From Desertivirga arenae (lineage in GTDB: Bacteria; Bacteroidota; Bacteroidia; Sphingobacteriales; Sphingobacteriaceae), in contig NZ_JAFEWE010000018.1 in the NCBI RefSeq assembly GCF_017355785.1, positions 48,943 through 112,942 of the forward strand: a stretch of DNA of 64,000 bases, given 5' to 3'. The position numbers and the translations under genes are program-made. Positions 1 through 9,969 of the stretch are shown here, piece after piece. The notes beneath the pieces were generated by a model. The model did not search any database, was not told where the DNA came from, and saw only the letters and a list, made by a program, of their open reading frames with translations. Each line of letters begins with the position of its first letter. The stretch's first letter is position 1.

Positions 1-3000
1 GGTTATTGTTTCCGTAGCTCCAACCGGCAATGTACTTCCTGCTGAAAGCAGCTCTAAACTATTTGTTCCGTTGTAACCAATGTTTGCTTTAAGCGTTCCA
101 CTAGCGATGATAGCGTTAACTTTTACATTCATTGGCGATGGGAAGACAGTTTGTAGGTTGTCAGAAACTTTCACATCGTTTAAGGCCACGTTTCCGTAGT
201 TCTTAACATTCATGGTGTAAGTAAACGTGTAGCTACCATTTCCTTCAAGTTTTGGAGCCGACACCGTCTTCGCAATACCTATTTTAAGACTAATTGCCGT
301 ATTGAAGAATATAGTCGCGATATCTGTCAAGCCTGTTCCGACTTCCTTAAGTTCGTAAGGGATTGGCGTAGGATTGGTGATAAATCCAAATACGGGAACG
401 AATGTGGTGTTTCCTGTTGCCGGATCGTAAGTCCAGGTTCCTTCACCGGTTACCGTTTTGGTATTTTGCACCCCAGGTGTTGAAGGATCAAGATCAACTA
501 TTATTTTATCAAGTGTTGCAGGGCTACCATCCGATAACTTATCGTTTGTTATGATATTAACAACGTTTACTCCAGGAACGGTACTGGTTCCAATATCGTT
601 AACAGCATCTGGAGGAAGTTTGGTATACGTTATAGTTACCACTGCATTTGCACTCAAACCTGTGATCTTCTCTATTAACTTATAAGGAAGGGCGGTAGGA
701 TTTGTAGTGAAGCCAGTGTTCGGATCAAATGTAAGGTTACCCGTAGCTGGATCATACGTCCATACACCTTCTCCAGCTACAGTCTTTGTAAGATCTATAG
801 TTGGTGTAGAAGGATCAAGATCGACCGTTACTAATGCAGGTAAAGCAGGGCTTCCGTCAGAAAGCTTATCGTTCGCCAGGATGTTTTGCGTTACGTTAGC
901 CCCAGGCGTGTTTCCTGTTGAACTATCATTTGCTGCAACCGGAGGAACTTCTGTATAGCCCACGGTTACCGTAGCATTTGCACTTAGTCCCGTGATCTTT
1001 TCAATCAGTTTATAAGGAAGAGCTGTAGGATCTGTGGTAAAGCCTGTATTCGGATCAAAAGTAAGATTACCTGTAACCGGATCATAGCTCCATACTCCTT
1101 CTCCTGTTACGGTCTTCGTAACCTCAATACCAGGTGTAGATGGATCAAGATCCACAGTTACCAATGCTGGCAGAGCGACAGTTCCATCAGAAAGCTTATC
1201 GTTTGTCAGGATGTTCTGCGTTACGTTAGCTCCAGGAGTATTTCCTAATGAACTATCGTTAGCTGCAACCGGAGGAACTTTGGTGTAACCTACCGTTACA
1301 TTAGCATTCGCACTTAAGCCTGTAAGTGTTTCTATCAACTTGTAAGGAAGAGCAGTAGGGTCTGTAGTAAACCCGGCGTTCGGATCGAATGTAAGATTAC
1401 CCGTAACTGGATTATAGGTCCACACTCCTTCTCCTGTTACCGTTTTAGTCAGGTCAATAGCCGGAGTAGAAGGATCAAGATCGACAGTTACCAATGCTGG
1501 CAGAGCTGTACTTCCGTCAGCAAGCTTATCATTTGTTAAAATGTTCTGCGTAACGTTAGTTCCAGGCGTGTTTCCTGTTGAGCTATCATTTGATGCAACC
1601 GGAGGGCCTTTAACATAGGTCACTGTAACCACTGCATTATCACTCAAACCTGTAAGCTTTTCCGTTAATGAATACGGAATTGGGGTCGGATCTTTTGTAA
1701 ATCCAGTATTTGGATCAAAAACAAGCGCTCCGGTAGCCGTATTATACGTCCACACTCCCTCTGAAGCTACCGTCAGGGTTGTTTGAACTCCTGCGGTAGT
1801 CAGGTCAAGGTCTACAGTAACTAAAGCTGGAAGAGCCTCACTGCTATCTCCCAGTTTATCGTTAGTTAAAAGGTTAACTGTAGCATTTGCTCCGAGGGTG
1901 TTACCTGTTGAAGAATCATCTTCAGCAACAGGATTAGCAGGTATATACGTAATGGTAACTGTTGCATTAGCCGAAAGTCCGGTAAGCGTTTCTTTCAATG
2001 TATAGGCTAGTGGCGTAGGATCTACCGTAAATCCAGCATCCGGGTTGAACGTTACTTCACCGGTAGTACTGTTATAGGTCCATACTCCCTCTCCTGTTTT
2101 AGTAAAGGTAGTTTGTACTCCGGGAGTGTTTACGTCAATGTCAATTGAAGAATTTGATGAAGTGGCCAGAGATCCGTCAGATACCTTATCGTTCGACAAT
2201 ATATCCAGAGTAACATCAGCACCCAGGGTATTTCCTGTTTTAGAATCGTTAACAGGGACCGGAGGTAATTGAACAGGAGTTGTACTTACAGAAGCGCTGT
2301 TATTTGAAGACTCACTATCTGCAATTAAATTTGAGCTGGCAGTGTTCTTATATTCTGCTGCAGTTTTTGCAGGCAGCACTTTTCCTGTAACGGCCAGTGT
2401 TTGAGTAGCGGCATTGGCTAAGGTACCAACAGTCCACTTACCTGTTGACGGATCATAAGCTCCAGCAGAAGGACTAGCTGAAACAAAAGTATAACCAGCA
2501 GGCAGGAGATCAACCACCTCTACGCCTTCAGCTACTGCAGGACCATTATTTTTTACAGTAACCGTAAAAATCACATTGGTATTAACAGTTGGTGTTGCGT
2601 TATTTACCGTTTTAGTAACTGCAATATCTCTCGTTTGGAAGACAACCGGAGTCGGGATATTATCATCCAAAGGACTTCCGTCTCCGTCTCCATCCGGATC
2701 AGTCGAGTTATTCGAGTCGTCAAAAACCGGAGTATCATCAGTTGTTACAGCGCTAACCCTGGCAGTATTATTATAAGTAGTACCACCCGCAGCTCCATTC
2801 ATCTTAACATTTAAGTTAATGGTAATCGTGGCAGATGCTCCGGCAACAAGCGTACTATTGGCCGGATCTAATAAGGCAGAGTTAGCAGTCGTACCATCAT
2901 AGCCTGCCGCCAAAGCAATCGTTCCTGTTTTAGCAGGAGCTGCGATAAGCGTATAAGTTAAAGGAGAGGGAAAGGTATTAGTTAATACATCAGTAACCTG

Positions 3001-3333
3001 AACCTTTTTTAAGTCTATAGTTCCAAAATTCTTTAACGTTATGGTATAAAGAACGTCGTAAGAACCGTCTGCTTTAATGGTTGAAACAGTTGCTGTTTTA
3101 CCTATCCCGATCACAGGAAAAATAACAGGCGTTTGATCAGATAAAAGCCTGTTGATTGTCAAACCATCGTTTGATATATCTGATACAGCCACGTTACCAG
3201 GTGCTGTACCTTTTGCAGTTGCCGTGTTCTTAGCAGTGTAAGTAACCTGGGCAAAGGAATCAGGCCGACCCGTAAGTAATAAAAGGCCAATTACCGGTAA
3301 GGTAATTTTCAAAAATGTCTTTGTAATATTCAT
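1..3333 (-). CDS. Secreted DUF11 / CshA-type fibril-repeat surface protein (C-terminus off the window)
   Basis: About 1111 residues are visible; the 3' end lies beyond base 1. An N-terminal signal peptide (basic start, Leu-rich core, cleavage near SFAQ, about residue 29) is followed by two DUF11-type beta domains (about residues 75-180 and 240-340, motifs KTATVS and DIAVTKTV). Then come six tandem units of 110 residues with conserved EGVWTYDP.TG and NDKLSDG motifs, like the CshA-type fibril repeat, and a third DUF11 domain (about 1015 on). Such proteins are cell-surface or exported adhesin-like fibres in Bacteroidota. The gene starts 20 bp after the stop of the other giant repeat protein, whose C-terminal domain resembles the first DUF11 domain here, so the two are probably cotranscribed. 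A sorting domain cannot be judged because the end is missing. The adhesin role is inference. Confidence 0.85.
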   Translation of the reverse strand, partial: MNITKTFLKITLPVIGLLLLTGRPDSFAQVTYTAKNTATAKGTAPGNVAVSDISNDGLTINRLLSDQTPVIFPVIGIGKTATVSTIKADGSYDVLYTITLKNFGTIDLKKVQVTDVLTNTFPSPLTYTLIAAPAKTGTIALAAGYDGTTANSALLDPANSTLVAGASATITINLNVKMNGAAGGTTYNNTARVSAVTTDDTPVFDDSNNSTDPDGDGDGSPLDDNIPTPVVFQTRDIAVTKTVNNATPTVNTNVIFTVTVKNNGPAVAEGVEVVDLLPAGYTFVSASPSAGAYDPSTGKWTVGTLANAATQTLAVTGKVLPAKTAAEYKNTASSNLIADSESSNNSASVSTTPVQLPPVPVNDSKTGNTLGADVTLDILSNDKVSDGSLATSSNSSIDIDVNTPGVQTTFTKTGEGVWTYNSTTGEVTFNPDAGFTVDPTPLAYTLKETLTGLSANATVTITYIPANPVAEDDSSTGNTLGANATVNLLTNDKLGDSSEALPALVTVDLDLTTAGVQTTLTVASEGVWTYNTATGALVFDPNTGFTKDPTPIPYSLTEKLTGLSDNAVVTVTYVKGPPVASNDSSTGNTPGTNVTQNILTNDKLADGSTALPALVTVDLDPSTPAIDLTKTVTGEGVWTYNPVTGNLTFDPNAGFTTDPTALPYKLIETLTGLSANANVTVGYTKVPPVAANDSSLGNTPGANVTQNILTNDKLSDGTVALPALVTVDLDPSTPGIEVTKTVTGEGVWSYDPVTGNLTFDPNTGFTTDPTALPYKLIEKITGLSANATVTVGYTEVPPVAANDSSTGNTPGANVTQNILANDKLSDGSPALPALVTVDLDPSTPTIDLTKTVAGEGVWTYDPATGNLTFDPNTGFTTNPTALPYKLIEKITGLSANAVVTITYTKLPPDAVNDIGTSTVPGVNVVNIITNDKLSDGSPATLDKIIVDLDPSTPGVQNTKTVTGEGTWTYDPATGNTTFVPVFGFITNPTPIPYELKEVGTGLTDIATIFFNTAISLKIGIAKTVSAPKLEGNGSYTFTYTMNVKNYGNVALNDVKVSDNLQTVFPSPMNVKVNAIIASGTLKANIGYNGTNSLELLSAGSTLPVGATETIT
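280..2259 (-). repeat. Six-unit tandem array, exact 330-bp period
   Basis: A landmark equivalent to TAAGGAAG followed by GTAGGA ends at 360, 690, 1020, 1350, 1680 and 2010, so every unit is 330 bp (110 codons) with no length variation. The units differ at many bases and are most alike in the middle (690-1600). The array lies wholly inside the surface-protein gene. Confidence 0.9.
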
Positions 3334-3353
3334 TTTATATGTTCTCCCGGTAA

Positions 3354-6300
3354 TTAATTCAATTTGACATTAACTATAAGTGTGATCGTTCCTTCTGCAT
3401 TAGCAGCCAAGCTAGAGGATGACGCTGTAAGAAGGTTTTTATCAGCTCCACCATTGAAACTGGCGTTTGCAACTAAAGAACCGGTCGCATTAATATTAAC
3501 CTTCGTGAAGGTTTTAGGAGATGGGAAGGTTAAAGCCAGGTCATCCTCTACCTGTACATTACTTAGCGCAGTTGATCCTGTATTTTTCACTTTGAATGTG
3601 AAGGTTACATTATAACTTCCGTCGTTTTGCTGTACCGGAGTACCAGCCGTTTTAGATACCGCTATCTGACAATCCTCAATGTTAACGATGATATCATCCT
3701 GACTGGTAGTACAAGGGCCATTAGAGGTAGTCCAACGCAATTGATAAGCACCTTGTATAAGACCATTTACACTCGCATTAGCGGCATTTATATCGCTGAA
3801 AACAGGATCACTCGCGCCGGCAGGCTTAGTTAGTACTGACCATGTCCCAACTCCGGAAACAGGTGCAGTTGCATTAAGCTGAACAGGAGCATATAAACAA
3901 TAGGTTGCAGAAACAGGGCCAGCATCAGCTGTTGACGGAGGATCAAAGGCTGTGATAGTAACTTCATCCTCATTGGTACAGCTGCTTCCATTAGAAAGTG
4001 CCCACTTTAATACATATACACCTGCCTTTAAATTGCTGACCGTTGTATTGGCTACAGTAGGACTTGCAAAAGCAGGGCTGCTACCTGCTGGCTTTGAAAC
4101 AACTGTCCAGGTTCCAAGTTCAGAACCAACTGCTGCGTTTGCTGCAAGGGTCACACTCGCTGTTCCACCTATAGCGTTTGTACAGGTAGTTTGATCTGAT
4201 CCTGCATTTGCAGCTGAAGGAGTTACGTCCGTAACATTCACGCTAACAGTCTGAGATGAAGGAGAACAAGAACCACTTGTTATTTCCCATTTAAAAATAT
4301 AGGGGTTGCCGGGAGCGGCATTTAAGTTTGTAACAGTAGTAGTTGGAGAGTTTGGCGCTGTGATAACAGGGGTACTTGTACCACCGCTAACATAAGTCCA
4401 GGTACCATTTCCAATCAGAGGCGTAGTTCCGGTTAATACTACCCTGTCTGTACAAGCCGATGTTTGAGCGGCCATAGGCTGAACAGTTGTAGGAGGGTTG
4501 GAAACCGTAATACGAACTACATCTTTGTTTGATTGAGTGCCACTGCATGTTGCATTGCTTACTGTCCATTCAAGGATGTAAACACCGGCTTTAGTAAGGC
4601 CAGTAACCGTAGTAGATGCTGAACTTGTACTGGTAATTACTGCTGTTCCTCCTGTTGGCTGACTTCTGATACTCCAGGCTCCTGTTCCAACCGATGGTGC
4701 TGCTGCAGCTATCGAAACACTCGATCCATTTGCAGTACAAAGATCCTGGTCTGTACCAGCATCAGCAACTGATGGAGCCCCACTAACATTGATAGTAACA
4801 TCATCTGATGAATTACCACATCCTCCGCTTGTGATGGTATACCTGAACACATAGCTACTGCCAGGTATCAGATCAGAAAGGACAGCGTAAGAAGTATTAG
4901 GATTTTGAGATAATGTATAAGCAGGTCCGGATACATAGCTCCAGGTTCCGATACTTCCCTCGTTACCTTGTAATAAAGTTGTTGAGGTATTACATAAGTT
5001 CTGGTCAGCTCCAGCATTGGCCGACTTGTTAATCGTAATCTTTACTGTTGAAGAAGATGGTGTACAGAAAGCACCGTTGGTAATGGTCCATTTTAGAATA
5101 TACTCACCAAGTTCAAGGTTACTTATTGAAGTTAGGGGATTGCTTAAATCAGCAAATGTGGGATTATTTGGTCCACTAACTACAGACCATAAACCTGTTC
5201 CTACACTTGGGCTGTTCGCTGCAAGAATTGCTGAACTTACATCACAAAGTGTTTGGTCGCCACCTGCAAGTGATGTTGTTGGAGGCTCACTGATGTTATA
5301 GGTAATTTCAGCCGAAGAACTTGAACAAGCACCGTTTGAAATAGTCCATGTGAATTTGTAACGGCCAGATGTAAGTCCCGAAACCGTAGTGGCTGCCGAG
5401 GTTGGGTTAGCTATTACTGCCCCACCAGGACCGGCAGATTGTATCCACAGGCCTGTTTCAGCAGCAGCAGGCGAATTACCCTGTAAGGTAATATCAGCTA
5501 AGCTACATACATTTACAGTGGGAGCACCTGTTATTGTCGCCACGGTTGTTGGTCCTGAAACAGTAATGGTTACCGTATCCCGGGTTGGATTACAAGATCC
5601 GTTTTCCAGCTTCCATTCAAATTGGTAAGTACCATTAATGGCACCCGATACGGTCGTATTATAAACACCAGCATTAAATGCCGGAGTATTAGGAGCTCCC
5701 GGCAAAAGGGTCCATGTGCCTGTTTCTGCACCTGTTGGCGCATTTCCGGCTAAGGTAAAACTCGTGGTACCGGAAGTTTTACACTGGTCGGCACCTGCAA
5801 GGGCCTGTTTGGGCCCGTTGCTGCTATTCGTATTGATCGTAACATTATCGGTGATCGTACCGCAACTATTGCTGATCTTCCATTCCAGCTGGTAAGTTTT
5901 ATTTGCAAGTAAGCCAGTAACAACAGCATTAGGATCATTGATGTTAGAAAACACCAGCGTACTTGCTGGTGAAGCAGGAGATTCTGACACCACTGACCAG
6001 GTTCCTGTTTCATTCAATAGTGGTTTGTTGGCATTCAATTTTACCGGGGTACCGTAGCAAGTAGCTATATCTGTCCCGGCATCAACAATAGTGGGAGTGG
6101 AAGCAACTACAACTTTGGTATCCGACTGGGTATCGCCACAGTCATTATCTCCGCCAGCAACGATCCATCTGAATACGTATACTCCACTTACAAGATTTGA
6201 AATTCCAGTAGTACTAGATAATTTGTCGGCGATAGTAGCTTTATTTGGTCCGCTTACCTGGCTCCATGCACCCTTCCCAGCATCACCGGGCGCGGGGTCG

Positions 6301-7835
6301 TTTCCTGCAAGCGTAGCTGTTACGGTACCGCAGGCCAGTAGCTGAGCCGTACCGGCATTGGCTTGATAAGGCGTTTTGGATACTACGATACTTATATCAG
6401 CAAATGCGTCAGTGCATCCCCCATTCGAGTCATTGCTGAACCGGCGAAAACGAATAACGTAAGTTCCCGGCTGATTAAGCCCGGTTAAAATCTGGGGACT
6501 GCTTGCTGCCGTTGTATAATTATTGAAGCCTGAAAGAGACGCAATATCAGATCCCGCAGGTCCGCTAACTAATGCCCATTGAGTAGTATTACCACCGCCT
6601 ACGGTATAAGGGATACTTACCTGAGTAATCCCACATGGCAAGATCTGAGGACTGGTAAGTCCGATAGTTACAGAGGGAGGGGCTGTATAACGTATCCTAT
6701 ATATTCCGCTGGAAGTACAACCAAATGAATTAGTAATCGTGTAAGTAAAGTCGTAATTTCCTGAACCATTCAGACCCGAAATTGAAGTTGTTGGTGAATT
6801 TGGTGAACTAATGGTTACAGGGCTGGAATTATTTACAGCTGCAGTCCATTTAACTGTTTCACCAGTATACAAAGGTTTTACACCTTGTATGGTAGTTGAA
6901 GTACGACCATCGCAATAGATCCATATTCTATTTCCCGCGCCCGTTACACTCTGAGTTGGAGGGCCGACATTGATCGTAACATCTTTAAACCCACTAGCGC
7001 ATGGTCCAACAACAGTCCAACGCACCACGTACGTTCCTTCTACCAGGTTGCTGATAGTCGCATCATGTCTGTTAATATCATTAAAGGAGGGAATACTTGG
7101 GCCGCTGATAAATGACCAGGTGCCTTGTTGCCCGTTCCCAGCGCCTCCATAAGATGCACTCAGTTGAACAGAGCCTGTTACAGTATAACAACTAACATTT
7201 ACTGGGCTGACTGCCGTTACCGGCGAAACGCCACCTAAATTAGTTACTTTGATATCGGAAGTAGTACTACAGGAACCGTTAGTGATTGTCCATCTGAAAA
7301 CAGTTACCCCTACTGTATTTCCTGAAATGGGAAGGTTCACTGTCGCAGTTGGCGAAGTTTGGGGAGAAGGAACCGGCAAATTACCGCTTACCACCGACCA
7401 GGTACCCGTTTCTCCAGGCTTAACTGCATTAGCAGCCATGGTAAGCACTCCCGGACATTGTTTAACGTCTGGACCTGCATTGGCTACAGTCAGGTTCGAA
7501 GCGATGTACTTTGCATCGTCCACAACCGGCGATCCATCGGTACATTTAGCAGATAAGCGAAACGTGTATTCCACATTTTGTGCGTATCCAGTCACCGTTG
7601 CTTTTGCAACTCCACCAGATACGGTTGTAGTAGAAACAGTTACGGCCGGCCCGGCAATTTGGGTCCAGACAGCTCCAGAAGCGAAATTACCTGTAGCGGT
7701 ACCATTTAGCTCGAAAGGAAGGCCCGGACATATTGCTCTGTCCGCCCCAGCGTTGATTGTACAGTTTTGAGCCTTTGCAAGGTTGGCATAAAGGAGGATA
7801 AATGCCATGCAAAAAATCTTTAAGAATTTATTCAT
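3354..7835 (-). CDS. Giant secreted PKD/Ig-like repeat protein, 1493 aa
   Basis: The signal peptide (about residues 1-22, ending LAKAQ) is followed by about fifteen degenerate beta-sandwich repeats of roughly 95 residues. Each has a NAGADQ-like entry, one Cys, a GTWS..SGP core, TTVSGL and a YxFxWTISNG.C exit. A C-terminal DUF11 domain (KTAG..., about 1395-1493) ends at the stop with no obvious type IX sorting tail. The repeats resemble the PKD-like domains of Bacteroidota gliding and adhesion proteins. Paired cysteines recur at fixed places, so disulfides between or within repeats are possible. It leads a two-gene unit with the downstream fibril-repeat gene. The exact substrate or ligand cannot be read from sequence. 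Confidence 0.88.
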   Translation of the reverse strand: MNKFLKIFCMAFILLYANLAKAQNCTINAGADRAICPGLPFELNGTATGNFASGAVWTQIAGPAVTVSTTTVSGGVAKATVTGYAQNVEYTFRLSAKCTDGSPVVDDAKYIASNLTVANAGPDVKQCPGVLTMAANAVKPGETGTWSVVSGNLPVPSPQTSPTATVNLPISGNTVGVTVFRWTITNGSCSTTSDIKVTNLGGVSPVTAVSPVNVSCYTVTGSVQLSASYGGAGNGQQGTWSFISGPSIPSFNDINRHDATISNLVEGTYVVRWTVVGPCASGFKDVTINVGPPTQSVTGAGNRIWIYCDGRTSTTIQGVKPLYTGETVKWTAAVNNSSPVTISSPNSPTTSISGLNGSGNYDFTYTITNSFGCTSSGIYRIRYTAPPSVTIGLTSPQILPCGITQVSIPYTVGGGNTTQWALVSGPAGSDIASLSGFNNYTTAASSPQILTGLNQPGTYVIRFRRFSNDSNGGCTDAFADISIVVSKTPYQANAGTAQLLACGTVTATLAGNDPAPGDAGKGAWSQVSGPNKATIADKLSSTTGISNLVSGVYVFRWIVAGGDNDCGDTQSDTKVVVASTPTIVDAGTDIATCYGTPVKLNANKPLLNETGTWSVVSESPASPASTLVFSNINDPNAVVTGLLANKTYQLEWKISNSCGTITDNVTINTNSSNGPKQALAGADQCKTSGTTSFTLAGNAPTGAETGTWTLLPGAPNTPAFNAGVYNTTVSGAINGTYQFEWKLENGSCNPTRDTVTITVSGPTTVATITGAPTVNVCSLADITLQGNSPAAAETGLWIQSAGPGGAVIANPTSAATTVSGLTSGRYKFTWTISNGACSSSSAEITYNISEPPTTSLAGGDQTLCDVSSAILAANSPSVGTGLWSVVSGPNNPTFADLSNPLTSISNLELGEYILKWTITNGAFCTPSSSTVKITINKSANAGADQNLCNTSTTLLQGNEGSIGTWSYVSGPAYTLSQNPNTSYAVLSDLIPGSSYVFRYTITSGGCGNSSDDVTINVSGAPSVADAGTDQDLCTANGSSVSIAAAAPSVGTGAWSIRSQPTGGTAVITSTSSASTTVTGLTKAGVYILEWTVSNATCSGTQSNKDVVRITVSNPPTTVQPMAAQTSACTDRVVLTGTTPLIGNGTWTYVSGGTSTPVITAPNSPTTTVTNLNAAPGNPYIFKWEITSGSCSPSSQTVSVNVTDVTPSAANAGSDQTTCTNAIGGTASVTLAANAAVGSELGTWTVVSKPAGSSPAFASPTVANTTVSNLKAGVYVLKWALSNGSSCTNEDEVTITAFDPPSTADAGPVSATYCLYAPVQLNATAPVSGVGTWSVLTKPAGASDPVFSDINAANASVNGLIQGAYQLRWTTSNGPCTTSQDDIIVNIEDCQIAVSKTAGTPVQQNDGSYNVTFTFKVKNTGSTALSNVQVEDDLALTFPSPKTFTKVNINATGSLVANASFNGGADKNLLTASSSSLAANAEGTITLIVNVKLN

Positions 7836-8286
7836 ACGTTAAAAGTTTAGGCAGTACTTGCCCATGTCATTAGCTGAACTTGAAAAAATTGTAAAAAAAT
7901 GGAAGGATATGATACTACATAGGTATATGTATCAACTGTAATAAGTAAAATTGCTTACATAGTAATTTATTAATATTTAACCGAATGAAGTTCCCCTTAC
8001 TTCAAATATAAACTCATCCGCGATATATAGGTTGAGAGCAGGGCTATATACCTGGCGCAAATATAGTAATTGATTAAGATACAAGATATAAGTATTTGCA
8101 AAAAACTGTAGTATAACTACTACTTTAAGAAACTATTAATTAATTCTCTTTGGAAAAATCTGCCTTATTAAACTTTTCCGAAAGTTCTGGAAGACTAAAA
8201 CCTTCGTAGATACGCTTCTTAAAGTTGCATCAGGTGAAATTTCATTGTGATCTCTTACGTAAAGGCAAATCAAAGCATTTAAAGAA
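7836..8286. other. Divergent intergenic region
   Basis: This 451-bp AT-rich region separates the minus-strand surface-protein genes from the racemase. It holds no protein-like reading frame. The only motif seen is a candidate minus-strand -7 box, TATATTTG (plus positions 8058-8065), with a TTG at 8082-8084, about 220 bp upstream of the surface-protein start. That would give a long leader. Confidence 0.5.
8058..8084 (-). promoter_or_regulatory. Candidate Bacteroidota promoter for the surface-protein operon
   Basis: On the minus strand TATATTTG fits TAnnTTTG exactly. A TTG lies 16 bp further upstream, slightly short of the usual -33/-7 spacing. It is weak evidence alone in AT-rich DNA. Confidence 0.3.
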
Positions 8287-8988
8287 ATGAAGACAATTGG
8301 ATTAATAGGCGGAATGTCGTGGGAAAGCACGGCTTTATATTACCAGATAATAAACCGAAAGATACAAGATACGTTAGGAGGAGTCCATTCTGCACGATGC
8401 ATCTTGTATTCTGTAGATTTTGCTGAGATAGCCGAACTGCAACATAAGGGAGACTGGGATGCTCTAGCCGAAAAAATGATCTTCGCTGCTCAAAAACTTC
8501 AGGCTTGTGAGGCTGATCTCATTATCCTCTGTACTAATACTATGCACAAAGTAGCAAGCCATATTGAGAAGAACATTCAAATTCCCTTTTTGCATATAGC
8601 GGATGCAACTGCTGGAGAAATACATAAAAAATCGTTCAGGAAAGTTGGGCTGCTGGCAACGAAATTTAGCATGGAAGAAGATTTCCTAAAGTCGCGTTAC
8701 CGTAAGAAGTATGGCATTGAAACCATCGTTCCTGATGAAAAAAGCAGGAATGATATTCATAAGATCATTTATGATGAATTGGTTAAGGGCATTATTAACA
8801 GGCAGTCTAAACAACGCTTCATGGAAATCATTGCAGATCTCGTTGAGCAGGGTGCGGAAGCTATTGTTTCCGGATGCACAGAGATAGAACTCTTAATTAA
8901 TCCTCGAGATCTAAATGTAGAGCTGTTTGAAACGACGAGGATACATGCAGAAAAAGCAGTAGAAATAGCTTTAGACAAGAGCTGGTAG
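8287..8988 (+). CDS. Aspartate/glutamate racemase family protein
   Basis: This 233-residue protein has the hallmarks of the cofactor-independent Asp/Glu racemase family (YgeA-like). The N-terminal strand reads KTIGLIGGMSWEST. The two catalytic cysteines sit in LCTNTMH (C82) and SGCTEIELL (C197), the acid/base pair that abstracts and returns the alpha proton. Length is normal. It probably interconverts L- and D-amino acids in the cytoplasm; the substrate is not fixed by sequence. It stands alone, convergent with the SGNH/MBOAT pair. The ATG at 8287 gives the complete N-terminal glycine-rich strand. Confidence 0.9.
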   Translation: MKTIGLIGGMSWESTALYYQIINRKIQDTLGGVHSARCILYSVDFAEIAELQHKGDWDALAEKMIFAAQKLQACEADLIILCTNTMHKVASHIEKNIQIPFLHIADATAGEIHKKSFRKVGLLATKFSMEEDFLKSRYRKKYGIETIVPDEKSRNDIHKIIYDELVKGIINRQSKQRFMEIIADLVEQGAEAIVSGCTEIELLINPRDLNVELFETTRIHAEKAVEIALDKSW

Positions 8989-9032
8989 ACCTAATATTGA
9001 AAGTCCTGATTTACCCGGCATGCCCTGAGCAG

Positions 9033-9965
9033 CTATTTCTTATACGCTAGCTGGTGCAGACGAACTTCTCCTTTCAAATGTTGAATGATCTCATTTGTAA
9101 ATAGGATAGCTCCATTCTTCTTTAAATGACTTTGATCATAAAAATAATCCTTATTGAGGTAAATGGGATTTGCGGTATTATAACGAATAGAAGAGACACG
9201 CGGACCTGACAGTTTCCTTATCCTCTGTTCAAACTTCGGATTATGGTTTTTAAAATTGGGAGAATAGACCGTATATAACTTGATATTATGATGAACACAT
9301 AATTCCTGTAGTCTACTAAATGCCCGTATTTTCTCAGGCAACTCTAAATCTTTTTCATACGGCCGGGAATCATGTTGGAATGCTAAGACGCGATTTTTCC
9401 TCTGGAAGGAAATGGGCATGGAGCCACAATTCATGAGCGTATCAAGAGCAGTAAATGATTTTCTCCTGATATCAAAATTTCGTTTGTTGATTCGTGCAAG
9501 CGTGAAGAATTTCGAGAGAAGGTTCTTCTCGCCCCTTTTAATCATTTCATCATTTACCTGATCGTATTTCGCAAGTGGATACAGCCTGTCTAAGCGAAAG
9601 GTAATGGATTCATTTGGTAATAGTTCATAAGGATCGTCCAGGGCTAATAGTACAACCTTAGGCTTTTTATTATTAGCGATCAACGACCTCAATAAGAACT
9701 CGTGAAACTCGATGTTTGATCCGGGATAAGAAAGGTTGTAGCTGGAAATATTTAGAGAATCTTCTATCTGACTGGCAATTATATTTCTTGCGCCACGAGA
9801 TGAGCCTAATACGATGAGGTCTTTATTCATCTTGCTATTTAGCACCAACTCCAGTCGTTTATCTTTCTCTTTAGTAGGCGAAACAAGCAGAAAAATATAG
9901 AACAATTTATCGAATAGGAAAAAAACAGCAGCGAACAGCAATAGTTGAGTAAGGAACTTTTTCAT
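9033..9965 (-). CDS. SGNH-like O-acyltransferase partner protein (membrane-anchored)
   Basis: The protein has 310 residues from the ATG at 9965; an upstream in-frame ATG at 10007 would overlap the preceding gene. An N-terminal membrane segment (FLTQLLLFAAVFFLF) precedes an SGNH-like fold: VLGSSRGARN carries the likely nucleophile Ser and YDQSHLKKNG carries the Asp/His pair. Proteins of this type sit beside MBOAT acyltransferases and act on the periplasmic side in transferring acyl groups to polysaccharide, as AlgJ/AlgX-like proteins do with AlgI. It follows the MBOAT gene by 4 bp, so the two are an operon. The polymer acylated is unknown. Confidence 0.75.
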   Translation of the reverse strand: MKKFLTQLLLFAAVFFLFDKLFYIFLLVSPTKEKDKRLELVLNSKMNKDLIVLGSSRGARNIIASQIEDSLNISSYNLSYPGSNIEFHEFLLRSLIANNKKPKVVLLALDDPYELLPNESITFRLDRLYPLAKYDQVNDEMIKRGEKNLLSKFFTLARINKRNFDIRRKSFTALDTLMNCGSMPISFQRKNRVLAFQHDSRPYEKDLELPEKIRAFSRLQELCVHHNIKLYTVYSPNFKNHNPKFEQRIRKLSGPRVSSIRYNTANPIYLNKDYFYDQSHLKKNGAILFTNEIIQHLKGEVRLHQLAYKK

Positions 9966-9969
9966 TTGT

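Noticed and set aside
7249..7770. 173-codon plus-strand frame inside the giant PKD-like gene
   Set aside because: It is the complement of repeated beta-sandwich codons, has no family signature, and similar shadows occur across the whole repeat gene.
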